The notes under the pieces are model-generated. The model was not told where the DNA came from. It searched no databases and saw nothing but the letters and a program-made list of their open reading frames with translations. This document shows, in pieces, positions 1-7,803 of a stretch of 16,256 nucleotides of DNA (within the stretch, counting starts at the first letter, position 1; every line of letters starts with the position of its first letter). The stretch lies in the NCBI GenBank assembly GCA_046590575.1, contig JBKJUS010000171.1, forward strand, positions 1 to 16,256, read 5' to 3'. Position numbers and translations under genes: made by a program. Source of the stretch: DATLNF01 sp046590575 (GTDB lineage Bacteria; Actinomycetota; Actinomycetes; BP-191).

Positions 1-1
1 G

Positions 2-568
2 AGGCTTGTTGCCGCTGCCAGCGCGGCACTGCTGATCCTTGGTGCCGGCGCCGCTTCAGCACACTCGGGCAAGGGCGAGATCAAGACCATCGCGGTGAAC
101 GCCCATTACACCGAGCCTGCCGGGAGCATGGACGGTGCCGGGTGCCGTTGGTTCGGCGCCGGCTCGCCGGATTGTTATTTGTACTACTCCGGTGTTGCCA
201 CCTTCACCGGAACGCTGTACGGCGACGAGCGCTACGAACTGGACAGCTGGGTCACCCCCGACGGCAAGATCCGCTACGAGGGCGCGGCCTTCTTCGACGG
301 TGGCGTGCAGGGATGCGGCACAGGCTCCTACATCCTGGAAGGCACCGAGGGCTACATCGACATGACGAAGTACGACCCGGTCACCAACAGCGCGCCCGGC
401 TTCAACAAGTGGAGCTACCGACCGGGCAGCGGCACCGGCGAGCTGACGAACTTGGTCTCCGGGTCAGGTGTGAACCACTGGACCTTCTACTTCTCCGGTG
501 CCGTGGGTGCCATTAGGCCCGAGGAGGGCGATGGCGACTTCACCGGCGCGATCCGCTGCCGCAAGTGA
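2..568 (+). CDS. Secreted four-cysteine single-domain protein (DUF3224-like), 5' truncated
   Basis: The open frame runs into the left edge, so the true start lies outside the window. A GTG at 95 is in frame but would cut off the secretion signal. Codons from base 2 encode a hydrophobic signal-peptide core ending in an A-x-A site (GAASA, then HSGKG), so the mature protein is exported. The mature part is one domain of about 155 residues with C-x9-C near its start, FTGT, a central GCG, PGSGTGEL, NHW and a C-terminal FTGAIRC. The same pattern occurs twice in the next gene. The PGSGTGEL stretch followed by a glycine-rich segment recalls actinobacterial DUF3224 proteins (an allene-oxide-cyclase-like barrel), but these have extra cysteines, probably two disulfides. 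There is no C-terminal anchor. Its stop overlaps an upstream in-frame GTG of the next gene (GTGA at 565-568). Function unknown. Confidence 0.85.
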   Translation, partial: RLVAAASAALLILGAGAASAHSGKGEIKTIAVNAHYTEPAGSMDGAGCRWFGAGSPDCYLYYSGVATFTGTLYGDERYELDSWVTPDGKIRYEGAAFFDGGVQGCGTGSYILEGTEGYIDMTKYDPVTNSAPGFNKWSYRPGSGTGELTNLVSGSGVNHWTFYFSGAVGAIRPEEGDGDFTGAIRCRK

Positions 569-621
569 ACGGCCGTCGGCTCGTCATCACCGGCCCGTAT
601 GCATGTGCAAAGGACACGCTC

Positions 622-2028
622 ATGACGATCTCTTCTACCGGGCTCGCAGCTGTGTTGCTCGGGGCGGGCACGCTGGTAATGGTCCCCTCGACGGCACACG
701 CCGCACCAACCACCACGAGGACCATCGAGGTCCGGGCCGAGTACACGGAGCCGATGCCGGGGTTCGACGGCGTGGAGTGCCGCGGCCTCGACGCTCCATC
801 ACCGTGGTGCCAAGGCGTGTTCGCCGGACCCGTGACGTTCACGGGAACGATTGCCGGCGTGGCCTACGCCGAGTCCGCCGGACCGACGACCACCGGTCAT
901 ACGTACGACGGCCCGGACGCCTTCGAGCGCGCCGTGGTCAAGGGCTGCGGTGTTGGCGGGCTGATCTTCGACACCTTCGACGGTGACTTCGACTTCACCG
1001 ACACCCGCGCCTCGGACGTCAGCACTGGCGGATACAACAAGTGGCGCATCCGCCCAGGAAGCGGCACCGGAACCCTCGCCGGCATCAGCGGGGAGGGTGA
1101 GAACCACTGGCGGCCGTACTGGACCGAGACGGGCGACCGGTGGGGCCGGGGTGTCTTCACCGGCACGATCACCTGTCAGGTGCCCAGGAAGACCGCACCG
1201 TCGCCCCGCACGGAGACGCGGACGGTGAAAGTCCGATCCGAGCTCAGGGCCCCCTTGAGCACGCCGGCGGGCGTGTCATGCCGAGGCGTCGCGACCGGCG
1301 ATCCCTGGTGCCAGGCGCGTTTCTCCACCGAGGTGACGCTGACCGGCACCATGTCCGGCACTGGCACGTTCCCAGACGCTGGGCCGACGCCGGACGGGCA
1401 CCATGCCGCCGGGGCAGCGGTCTTTGAGCGGGTGAAGATCGCCGGATGCGGCGAGGGGGCTACGACCTTCGACGCCGTCACCGACTTCGACTTCGCCGAC
1501 ACGCGCCCGGACCTCAGCAGCGGGGCCCACGAGACGTGGACTCTTCGGCGGGGCACCGGGACGCGCGGATTGGCCGGCGTGATCGGCGGCGACCTGGTGA
1601 ACGACTGGCGGGCCTACTGGTCCGATGGCCAGAAGTGGGCGCGGGGCACCGTGACTGGCACGATCACCTGTGCGGTACCGGTAAACGAGGGTCACGCGAA
1701 GCTCCGGGTCGCCACCGCGCCGACAACCGACCCCGAGCTCGTCGCGGTGTTGGGCGCCACGTTCGAACCAGTAGGCCAGCCGACCGTCGCGGTATTGGAC
1801 GCCACGTTCGAGCCGGCTGCTGAGTCGACCCGCATGGCTGGCGCTGCCGCAGTAGCGCTCGCAGGCGTTGCCCTGCTCGGGGTCGCCTTCGTCCGACGTC
1901 TGGGCGAGACTCAGGGCTTTCAGGCGAGCTCAACACCGCACAGCCGGTACCCGGCGCCCGGCTCTGTCAGAAGCCAGGCGGGGTTCGCCGGCTCGTCCTC
2001 AATCAGCCGGCGCAGGTGGCTCACGTAG
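622..2028 (+). CDS. Secreted two-domain paralogue of the preceding protein with C-terminal membrane anchor
   Basis: The 468-residue product begins with a signal peptide cleaved near STAHA/AP (residue 27). It has two copies of the four-cysteine domain, at about residues 34-187 and 200-353. Each copy has C-x9-C (C53/C63; C220/C230), a GCG (C109; C276), a GTGxxxLAG segment, an N-x-W and a closing FTGTITC or VTGTITC (C185; C350). A short tandem repeat follows (VAVLGATFEP/VAVLDATFEP), then one transmembrane segment (about 405-424) and VRRLG. The ATG at 622 is chosen because AAAGGA lies 7 nt upstream. A GTG at 565 overlaps the previous stop and could be used by coupling but has no ribosome site. 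The last roughly 36 codons, after the anchor, overlap the convergent regulator gene and look unlike a natural tail. Function unknown; the two genes form a tandem duplication, probably an operon. Confidence 0.82.
   Translation: MTISSTGLAAVLLGAGTLVMVPSTAHAAPTTTRTIEVRAEYTEPMPGFDGVECRGLDAPSPWCQGVFAGPVTFTGTIAGVAYAESAGPTTTGHTYDGPDAFERAVVKGCGVGGLIFDTFDGDFDFTDTRASDVSTGGYNKWRIRPGSGTGTLAGISGEGENHWRPYWTETGDRWGRGVFTGTITCQVPRKTAPSPRTETRTVKVRSELRAPLSTPAGVSCRGVATGDPWCQARFSTEVTLTGTMSGTGTFPDAGPTPDGHHAAGAAVFERVKIAGCGEGATTFDAVTDFDFADTRPDLSSGAHETWTLRRGTGTRGLAGVIGGDLVNDWRAYWSDGQKWARGTVTGTITCAVPVNEGHAKLRVATAPTTDPELVAVLGATFEPVGQPTVAVLDATFEPAAESTRMAGAAAVALAGVALLGVAFVRRLGETQGFQASSTPHSRYPAPGSVRSQAGFAGSSSISRRRWLT
1741..1815 (+). 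repeat. Two-copy 45-bp-period coding repeat (VAVLxATFEP)
   Basis: Bases 1741-1770 and 1786-1815 encode VAVLGATFEP and VAVLDATFEP, separated by VGQPT. The DNA copies are nearly identical apart from a few substitutions, several at wobble positions. The repeat forms the stalk between the second cysteine domain and the membrane anchor, so it may be a spacer that varies in copy number between strains. Confidence 0.7.
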
Positions 2029-2618
2029 ATCCGCAGCGAGCTCGCCTCGCTCCCGTACGACCCGCCCCAGACCGCCTCGATGAGGTGGCGGTGGGTCAGC
2101 AGCTTGCCGGGATTGCGGACGAACTCGACGAGCAACGCCCACTCGGTGGGCGTCACACGGACCGGCGCGTCATTCACTGTGACTGACGCCGCGGCGAGGT
2201 CGACGACCAAGCGACCGACGCGGAGTTTCGTCGGACGTGCCTCCTGTGACTGATCGGCACGTCTCAACAGCGCACGGAGGCGGGCCATCAACTCGTCGAT
2301 GCTGAACGGCTTGGTCACGTAGTCGTCGGCGCCCGCGTCGAGCGCTGCGACTTTGTCGTCGTCGGCGTCGACGGCGGAGAGGATGACGATCGGGACGTCC
2401 GAGAACTTGCGGACCTGGCGAACGACCTCCGTGCCGTGGACGTCCGGCAGCCCGAGATCGAGGACGATCGCATCCGGCATTGCGGTCGCGGCGAGGTCAA
2501 CGGCCGACTGGCCATCAGCGGCGTCGAGCACGGCGTAACCAGCGCTCGTCAGTCGAGATCGCAGCGCTCGCCGGATAGCCGTCTCGTCGTCGACTATCAG
2601 CACCGTGCGCTTGGTCAC
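1920..2618 (-). CDS. kdpE: KdpE-like OmpR-family response regulator
   Basis: A 232-residue DNA-binding response regulator. The receiver domain (about 3-120) has the acidic pair D10/D11, phospho-acceptor D54 (IVLDLGLPD), S81 and K103 (YVTKPF). A winged-helix domain (about 132-228) carries the OmpR-family signatures TPTEWALL, VWG and the RIYVSHLRRLIE recognition region ending GAGYRL. Overall it looks like KdpE, the potassium-responsive partner of KdpD. The start is GTG at 2618, overlapping the kinase stop as GTGA, so translation is coupled to the kinase upstream. No kdpFABC pump genes are in the window; the divergent KimA-type transporter is the likely target (inference). Its 3' end overlaps the convergent secreted-protein frame by 109 bp. 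Confidence 0.93.
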   Translation of the reverse strand: MTKRTVLIVDDETAIRRALRSRLTSAGYAVLDAADGQSAVDLAATAMPDAIVLDLGLPDVHGTEVVRQVRKFSDVPIVILSAVDADDDKVAALDAGADDYVTKPFSIDELMARLRALLRRADQSQEARPTKLRVGRLVVDLAAASVTVNDAPVRVTPTEWALLVEFVRNPGKLLTHRHLIEAVWGGSYGSEASSLRIYVSHLRRLIEDEPANPAWLLTEPGAGYRLCGVELA

Positions 2619-4042
2619 GACGCCCGGACCGGCAGGGTGAGGTCAAACGACGTGCCCGTTCGCCCAGTGGCGGCCAGCGTGAGGGTGCCGCCACTTGCCT
2701 CGGCGTACGCACGTGCGATGGCCAGCCCGAGGCCCGATCCGGAACCCGCGCCCGGTGCCCGGCCGAACCGGTCAAAGATGACTGATCGGTAACCCTCGGG
2801 AATACCTCTACCGGTGTCGGACACGCTGAGGGTGACGAAGCCGTCGACCGCCCGGGCACCAACGCGCAGCGCGGCGCTTTCCGGTGTGTGCTCGAGGACA
2901 TTGTGGATGAGGTTCGTGAGCGACTGCCCGACCTGAACCGCGTCGACGAAGACCGTCGGCAGCAGGTCCCCGACGTCGACGACGACCGAGCGGCTTCCAA
3001 GGCGTGGGCGGACGGCGCTCAACGCGCAGCCGACAAGCTCGTCGACCGGGATGGGCTCGCGGTCGGCGCGCAGCACGCCGCCCTCGATCCGGCCGAGGGC
3101 CAGCAAGTTCGCGACCATGCGGTCGAGCCGCGCCGCCTGCTCTGAGATCGCAGCCGCGAGCTCGAGCGGCTCACCACTTCCCCTCAGCGCATGCTCCAAC
3201 GCCGATGCCGAGACGCTGATGGCGGCGAGTGGAGTCCTCAGATCGTGCGACATCGCCGAGATGAGCGCGGCACGCTGGCGGTCCGTACGGCCGAGTACTT
3301 CGAGGTCCCGGCGCGCCTCCTCTTGGTCGGCCCGCCGCAGCGCGGCTGCGGCTTGGCCGGCCAGTGCAGCGAAGAGTCTGCGGGTTCGCTCGTCGAACGG
3401 CCGACCGCCGGGATAGCCGACAAGCAGCACGTCGCCGCGCGACGTCCCGACCGGCGCCCGCACGACCAGCGGAGTCGGCGCCGGCATCGCCGCATCCCGG
3501 ACAACGATGCCTTCGTCGACGCCACCGGCGAAAAGCACATCGAGCGCCGAGCCGCGTCCGCGCACGACCGCAACTGTGCTAAAGCCGAGGCGGTCCCGGG
3601 CGAGAGCTGCCACATTCGCCAGCTCCTCGTCCGCGTCGTCTCCGGTCGCGAACGCGAGGCTGACGTCGTAGAGGAGCGCGAGGTCCGCGGCTTGCGACTC
3701 GCTGTCCCGGCGACGCCGCTCGATTCGGTCAAGCAGCGACGACACCACGAGCGCGGTGAACACGAACCCCACGAGGACGCCGACGTCACGGCGGGCTGTC
3801 ACCGACAGCGTGCGCACCGGCTCGATGAAGAAGAAGTTCACGAGCAGGAACGAGATTGCGCTGGCCAGGAGCCCCGCGCTCGCACCACCGAGAAGTGCGG
3901 CGACAACTACGGCGACGAGGTAGGCGAATACGACGTTGGGAGACTGGTCACCGCTCACGATGGGGACGAGGACGACCGTCACGAGGGCCGGGAGGACGAC
4001 AGCGGCGGCGTACCCCAGCGCGTCGCGGGATCGCCTCGTCAT
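2615..4042 (-). CDS. KdpD-like membrane sensor histidine kinase, short form
   Basis: The 475-residue kinase has four closely packed transmembrane helices (about 8-105, DUF4118 type, with the LLVNFFFIEP motif), a GAF-like region (about 118-245), a HisKA dimerisation helix with H266 (MSHDLRTPL) and an HATPase domain (N-box N377/N381, DTGRGIP at 409-415, GSGLGLAIA). It lacks the large N-terminal KdpD and universal-stress domains of E. coli KdpD, so it is roughly half that length. The ATG at 4042 is chosen because the next residues are the positively charged MTRRSR directly before the first helix; the frame stays open for 77 more codons upstream, which look non-coding. Ribosome site is weak (GGGG 3 nt upstream). 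It would phosphorylate the overlapping KdpE-like regulator. Confidence 0.9.
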   Translation of the reverse strand: MTRRSRDALGYAAAVVLPALVTVVLVPIVSGDQSPNVVFAYLVAVVVAALLGGASAGLLASAISFLLVNFFFIEPVRTLSVTARRDVGVLVGFVFTALVVSSLLDRIERRRRDSESQAADLALLYDVSLAFATGDDADEELANVAALARDRLGFSTVAVVRGRGSALDVLFAGGVDEGIVVRDAAMPAPTPLVVRAPVGTSRGDVLLVGYPGGRPFDERTRRLFAALAGQAAAALRRADQEEARRDLEVLGRTDRQRAALISAMSHDLRTPLAAISVSASALEHALRGSGEPLELAAAISEQAARLDRMVANLLALGRIEGGVLRADREPIPVDELVGCALSAVRPRLGSRSVVVDVGDLLPTVFVDAVQVGQSLTNLIHNVLEHTPESAALRVGARAVDGFVTLSVSDTGRGIPEGYRSVIFDRFGRAPGAGSGSGLGLAIARAYAEASGGTLTLAATGRTGTSFDLTLPVRAS

Positions 4043-4102
4043 GACCCCATGGTCAGCAAAGCACGCCCCAGCCGCAACACAGGCGTGAGCCGACGCCGCG
4101 AT

Positions 4103-4119
4103 TTTGCAGGTTCTTTGCA
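4103..4119. promoter_or_regulatory. Candidate KdpE-type operator: TTTGCA direct repeat, 11-bp period
   Basis: TTTGCA occurs at 4103-4108 and again at 4114-4119, exactly 11 bp apart, in the 162-bp region between the kinase and the transporter. OmpR-family regulators typically bind tandem half-sites one helical turn apart. A TATACG at 4146-4151 could be the transporter's -10 box, which would put the repeat centre near -47, a usual activator position. This is inference; no promoter is proven. Confidence 0.4.
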
Positions 4120-4204
4120 CCGCGGGGCGCGGGGTACGCGGTTCGTATACGCGACGTAGGCCACCGTCGGAAGTCGAGACGAGCGCAAGGAGGGATGGAC
4201 ATCG

Positions 4205-6172
4205 ATGGCGTTGCGCAATGTGCCCAAGCGGGTATTGCTCGGCAGCCCAATGCGCAGCGACCGGCTCGAGCACACGCTCCTGCCCAAGCGGCTGGCGCTG
4301 CCAGTTTTCTCCAGCGATGCGTTGTCATCGGTCGCCTACGCGACGCAGGAAATCATAGTTGCGCTGCTCATCGCCGGAACCGCCCTGCTGCATTGGGCCG
4401 GCTGGGCCGCGGGCGGTGTGGTCGTCCTGCTCGTTGTCGTCACGATCTCCTATCGCCAGACAGTGAAGGAGTACCCCAGCGGGGGCGGCGCCTACATTGT
4501 GGCGCACGAGAACCTGGGTGCGAACGCCGGGCTGATCGCGGCGAGTGCGCTGCTGATCGACTACGTGCTGACCGTCTCCGTGTCGGTCGCCGCGGGGGTC
4601 GACGCGATCGTGTCGGCCAAGGGATCACTGGCCCCGCACGCGGTCATCATGTGCATCGGCTTCATCGCTTTCGTGACGATGATCAATCTGCGCGGGCTCA
4701 AGGAATCCGGGGTCTTCTTTGCCATTCCTACCTACGGCTTTGTCGTGGGCATCTACGCGCTGCTGGCGACTGCTGTAGTGAAGATCGCCGGTGGCGCTCA
4801 CCTCGTGTCGGAAGCGGCTCAGTACGAGCTGCGTCCCGAGCACGTCGCCGGCGCAGGACTCGCGACAGCCTTCCTCGTGCTCCGCGCGTTCGCGTCCGGA
4901 TGCACTGCCCTGACCGGGGTCGAGGCGATCAGCAACGGTGTGCCGGCGTTCAAGAAGCCGTCCAGCAAGAACGCGTCGACAACGCTGCTGATGATGGCCG
5001 CTCTGTCGATCTCGATGTTCATCGGGATCACCGTCCTCGCGATTCACCTCAAAGCGCGGTACGTCGAGAACGTCGAGCAGCTGATCAACGCCCCGCACGG
5101 CTACCAACAGAAGACGGTCGTCGCACAGATTGCGGCGTCCGTCTTCGGCGACGGCTCGTTCCTCTTCTTCTACATTCAGGCGTTCACCGCCGGGATTCTT
5201 ATCCTCGCGGCGAACACGGCTTTCCAGGACTTTCCGCGCCTTACCTCGATCCTGAGTCAGGACCGTTATCTGCCCCGACAGCTGCACAACCGCGGCGACC
5301 GGCTCGTCTTCAGCAACGGCATCTTCGTGCTCGCCGTCTTCGCCAGCGCGCTCGTCTACGTCTTCGACGCGCGGGTCACCAAGCTCATCCAGCTTTACAT
5401 CGTCGGCGTCTTCGTCTCGTTCACCCTCAGCCAGATGGGCATGGTCAAGCACTGGCAGAAGAAGGAGCGCGAAGATCCCACTGCCGACCGGGCAGAGATC
5501 CGCCGCTCGAAAGCGATCAACGCCTTCGGCGCCGCCGCGACGTTTGTTGTGTTCGTCGTGGTCCTGTTCGCGAAGTTCACGCATGGTGCGTACATCGTCG
5601 TCATCGCAGTACCCATCCTGTTCTCGATCATGAAGGGCATTAACCGGCACTACCGACGCGTTGCCGTGGAGCTCCGCGCCGCCGACACACGACCGGTATT
5701 GCCATCGCGAATGCACGCGATCGTGCTTGTCTCCCAGCTGCATAACCCGACGCTTCGGGCATTGAATTACGCTAAGGCGATCCGGCCGTCGACCCTTGAG
5801 GCGCTGTACGTCGCTGTCGACGAGCACGACTCGCAGCGGCTGCAGAAGGAGTGGTTCGACAAGGCGATCGACGTGCCGCTTGTCATCCGGGAGTCACCCT
5901 TCCGCGAGGTGACTCGCCCGGTGCTCGAGTATGTGCGGAATTTTCCGCGCGAGAGCGAGCGCGACGTCGTCACGGTGATCATCCCGGAGTTCGTCGTTGG
6001 CAAGTGGTGGGAGAACTTGCTGCACAACCAGAGCGCTTTGGCGCTGAAGGGGCGTTTGCTGTTCCAGCCAGGTGTCGCCGTGATCAGCGTTCCCTGGCAC
6101 CTTTCATCGTCCCCGGCGCCTGAGGAGCCGGTCCGGCCGGTCGCAGCACGGCGGACGCGACGCCGCCTCTAG
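4205..6172 (+). CDS. kimA: KimA-like APC-superfamily potassium transporter
   Basis: The 655-residue integral membrane protein has about 12 transmembrane segments (about 30-475) and a soluble C-terminal cytoplasmic domain (about 480-640). It matches Bacillus KimA (YdaO), a proton-coupled potassium importer, over long stretches: SSDALSSVAY (35-45), SYRQ...YPSGGGAYIV (82-99), LIDYVLTVSVSVAAGVDAI, SGCTALTGVEAISN, and LAANTAFQDFP. Acidic and tyrosine residues corresponding to those I recall as ion-binding in KimA are present (D38, Y45, D119, Y120). The ATG at 4205 has a strong AAGGAGGG at 4187-4194. It stands alone, divergent from the KdpE/KdpD-like pair, which suggests potassium-dependent control. 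In Bacillus, KimA is inhibited by c-di-AMP; whether this one is cannot be read from the sequence. A generic amino-acid permease is the alternative. Confidence 0.88.
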   Translation: MALRNVPKRVLLGSPMRSDRLEHTLLPKRLALPVFSSDALSSVAYATQEIIVALLIAGTALLHWAGWAAGGVVVLLVVVTISYRQTVKEYPSGGGAYIVAHENLGANAGLIAASALLIDYVLTVSVSVAAGVDAIVSAKGSLAPHAVIMCIGFIAFVTMINLRGLKESGVFFAIPTYGFVVGIYALLATAVVKIAGGAHLVSEAAQYELRPEHVAGAGLATAFLVLRAFASGCTALTGVEAISNGVPAFKKPSSKNASTTLLMMAALSISMFIGITVLAIHLKARYVENVEQLINAPHGYQQKTVVAQIAASVFGDGSFLFFYIQAFTAGILILAANTAFQDFPRLTSILSQDRYLPRQLHNRGDRLVFSNGIFVLAVFASALVYVFDARVTKLIQLYIVGVFVSFTLSQMGMVKHWQKKEREDPTADRAEIRRSKAINAFGAAATFVVFVVVLFAKFTHGAYIVVIAVPILFSIMKGINRHYRRVAVELRAADTRPVLPSRMHAIVLVSQLHNPTLRALNYAKAIRPSTLEALYVAVDEHDSQRLQKEWFDKAIDVPLVIRESPFREVTRPVLEYVRNFPRESERDVVTVIIPEFVVGKWWENLLHNQSALALKGRLLFQPGVAVISVPWHLSSSPAPEEPVRPVAARRTRRRL

Positions 6173-6258
6173 CTGCGGGTGAGGTGCTAGCGGCGGTCCC
6201 CAAGGTTCGCCTGCTCCGGGTGCGATGTCGACAACTGGTGCCATCAGCAAGCACCCAG

Positions 6259-7047
6259 TCAGTGCGGGGGGCGTACCCCCGCTAGCTGAAGGGCTGTCTG
6301 CGGGTCGCAGGACAGCTCACCCGGCTGCAACTGCGTGCTCGACGGACGCCAAACGGTGACCGTGCCGGAGATGCGGGCGCCAAGCAAGCAGTGCCGACCT
6401 TCCGGCGCCCACAAGGACACTCCGACGTCGGACCCGTTCGCAGCCGTCTCGACAGTGGGTTGGTGGTCGGTGAGCCCGGTCCCCGGGTCGACTGCCGAAG
6501 CCGGCAGGCCCGCGATGACGCGAGCTTTGAGGTCTCCGACCGCAATACGGGCCGGAACTTCAGCGAGGATCTTCGCGAGGGCGTTGTCGTAATCAGGGGG
6601 GATCGCGGTGCGCGGCTTCGGAGCAAGCGGGGTCGGCACGATCGCCGTCGCGCCCGGCGGACAGTCGATGCGGCGGGGATCACCGATGACGCCGTAGTAG
6701 TTGAACCGTGCCTCGTAACAAGCGGTCACTGGATCCTGGGTGCCGCCGAAGGTCCCTCCGTAGGACTTGCCGTCAATGTGGATGCGAAAGACGAGGCGGG
6801 CCAGCGCGTCCTCGATCTTCTCGGCACGAAGATCCTCCGCAACGACGACTTGCAGGCGTGGGTCTGCGCCGTGGGGGCCGACGGCGGCGCGGACGAGACC
6901 CTCAGCAGAGCCCTGTCGTGGCGAGCTGATCCGGCGTACGACCTGGGCTACCTCGCGGTCGGTCAGCGCATTGCCCGGCGGCGTCGAGCATGACGAAAGT
7001 GCCGCGACGAATAGGACGCTGCACGTCAGGCGTGTGCCGCAAATCAT
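6259..7047 (-). CDS. Uncharacterised lipoprotein
   Basis: The 262-residue product starts with a lipoprotein signal peptide. MICGTRLTC leads into a hydrophobic core and the lipobox LSSC, so C20 should be lipidated and the protein tethered outside the cytoplasmic membrane. The ATG at 7047 has GAGAGG 5 nt upstream; the frame extends to 7116 but that extension destroys the signal peptide. The mature part is soluble, with four cysteines (ACYEAR, RIDCPPG, GRHCLLG, ELSCDP) that could form two disulfides and a proline-rich linker (PTPLAPKPRTAIPPDYD). No family was recognised. It is transcribed in the same direction as the membrane protein gene 147 bp upstream. Confidence 0.75.
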   Translation of the reverse strand: MICGTRLTCSVLFVAALSSCSTPPGNALTDREVAQVVRRISSPRQGSAEGLVRAAVGPHGADPRLQVVVAEDLRAEKIEDALARLVFRIHIDGKSYGGTFGGTQDPVTACYEARFNYYGVIGDPRRIDCPPGATAIVPTPLAPKPRTAIPPDYDNALAKILAEVPARIAVGDLKARVIAGLPASAVDPGTGLTDHQPTVETAANGSDVGVSLWAPEGRHCLLGARISGTVTVWRPSSTQLQPGELSCDPQTALQLAGVRPPH

Positions 7048-7194
7048 GATCGCCTCTCGAGGGTTCGTGCCTGCCGAGCGGTCAGGCCGAGCAGCGCTCC
7101 CCACACGATGAACCACGGCTCCCAGACAAGCAGGCGCCGCACGAGCACCGAGCGGGCGGACGCTCGCTCACGGTCTCGCGGGGGAACGTCGTGG

Positions 7195-7803
7195 TCATCG
7201 ACTGCCCGCTGGGTCGGCGACGAAGCGGTCCGCGTCGATCAGCGACATGACCGCGAAGGCAAGCAGGCTCAGGCCGGCTCCTACACCGGTCACGGTGCTG
7301 GACGCCACATCTGAGCTCAGGCCGACTCCAAGGGCAGTGAGGCCGACGACGCTCATCAGTGCGCCGAGGACCGCCAAAGACCACTCCTCGAAGACGCGGG
7401 ACAGCGGGAAGAAGTGGGCACCCACCCCGACGCACACCCACACCGGAATCCAGACCTCGAAACCGATGCTTGACAGCCCGACGTTGCCGACACCGAGCAG
7501 CGCGAACTCGAGACCCACGACGATTCCGTACCGCCGGCGCACTGCTGGGCTCACCATCGGTGTGCTTCCTGCTGGGCTGCGTGCAGCTAGCACGATGCCG
7601 CCGATGACTACGAGCAGTGCTGCTACCTGAGCGATACTCAGGAAGAGTTTGAGCGTCGGGCCTGCGGCGCCGGATCCCCAGCTGAACCACCGGGCAGCGA
7701 ACACACCGGCGATGGCCGCTGCGACGCCGCGCGCTCGACCCGATCCTCGTGATCCGCGGTCGAGAGCAACCTCACTGTCGATAGTTGTAGCGATCGGTCC
7801 CAC
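7195..7803 (-). CDS. Uncharacterised multi-pass membrane protein
   Basis: The 202-residue product has an N-terminal cytoplasmic stretch of about 25 residues and five or six transmembrane segments (about 26-45, 51-73, 92-110, 113-133, 143-163, 168-189). It contains the aromatic motif VGVGAHFFPLSRVF between segments four and five. The GTG at 7803 is chosen because TGGAG lies about 4 nt upstream and the residues before it (frame open to 7965) are cysteine- and arginine-rich with no hydrophobic content. HFxPL next to a helix end recurs, as I recall it, in small actinobacterial membrane proteins of unknown function; I cannot assign a role. It is the first gene of a two-gene minus-strand run. Confidence 0.7.
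   Translation of the reverse strand: MGPIATTIDSEVALDRGSRGSGRARGVAAAIAGVFAARWFSWGSGAAGPTLKLFLSIAQVAALLVVIGGIVLAARSPAGSTPMVSPAVRRRYGIVVGLEFALLGVGNVGLSSIGFEVWIPVWVCVGVGAHFFPLSRVFEEWSLAVLGALMSVVGLTALGVGLSSDVASSTVTGVGAGLSLLAFAVMSLIDADRFVADPAGSR

Noticed and set aside
3191..4159. Long plus-strand ORF (322 codons) antisense to the KdpD-like kinase
   Set aside because: Charged, low-hydrophobicity shadow of a GC-rich gene; the opposite strand has complete kinase motifs.
4043..4204. ydaO-type c-di-AMP riboswitch upstream of the KimA-like gene
   Set aside because: The whole intergenic region is 162 bp shared with a divergent gene and shows none of the conserved riboswitch elements I would recognise.
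4625..5827. 400-codon minus-strand ORF inside the KimA-like gene
   Set aside because: Antisense shadow rich in D, E, R and H; the plus strand matches KimA throughout.
6234..6259. Hairpin ACTGGTGC/GCACCCAGT between the transporter and the lipoprotein gene
   Set aside because: Stem has a bulge, no U-tract, and its right arm enters the lipoprotein stop codon; too weak to call a terminator.
7149..7166. Hairpin CGAGCG-N6-CGCTCG downstream of the membrane protein gene
   Set aside because: Six-bp stem without a U-tract is expected by chance in DNA this GC-rich.
7082..7690. Minus-strand Arg/Ser-rich ORF overlapping the membrane protein gene
   Set aside because: Different frame from a clear membrane protein, no recognisable features; frame shadow.
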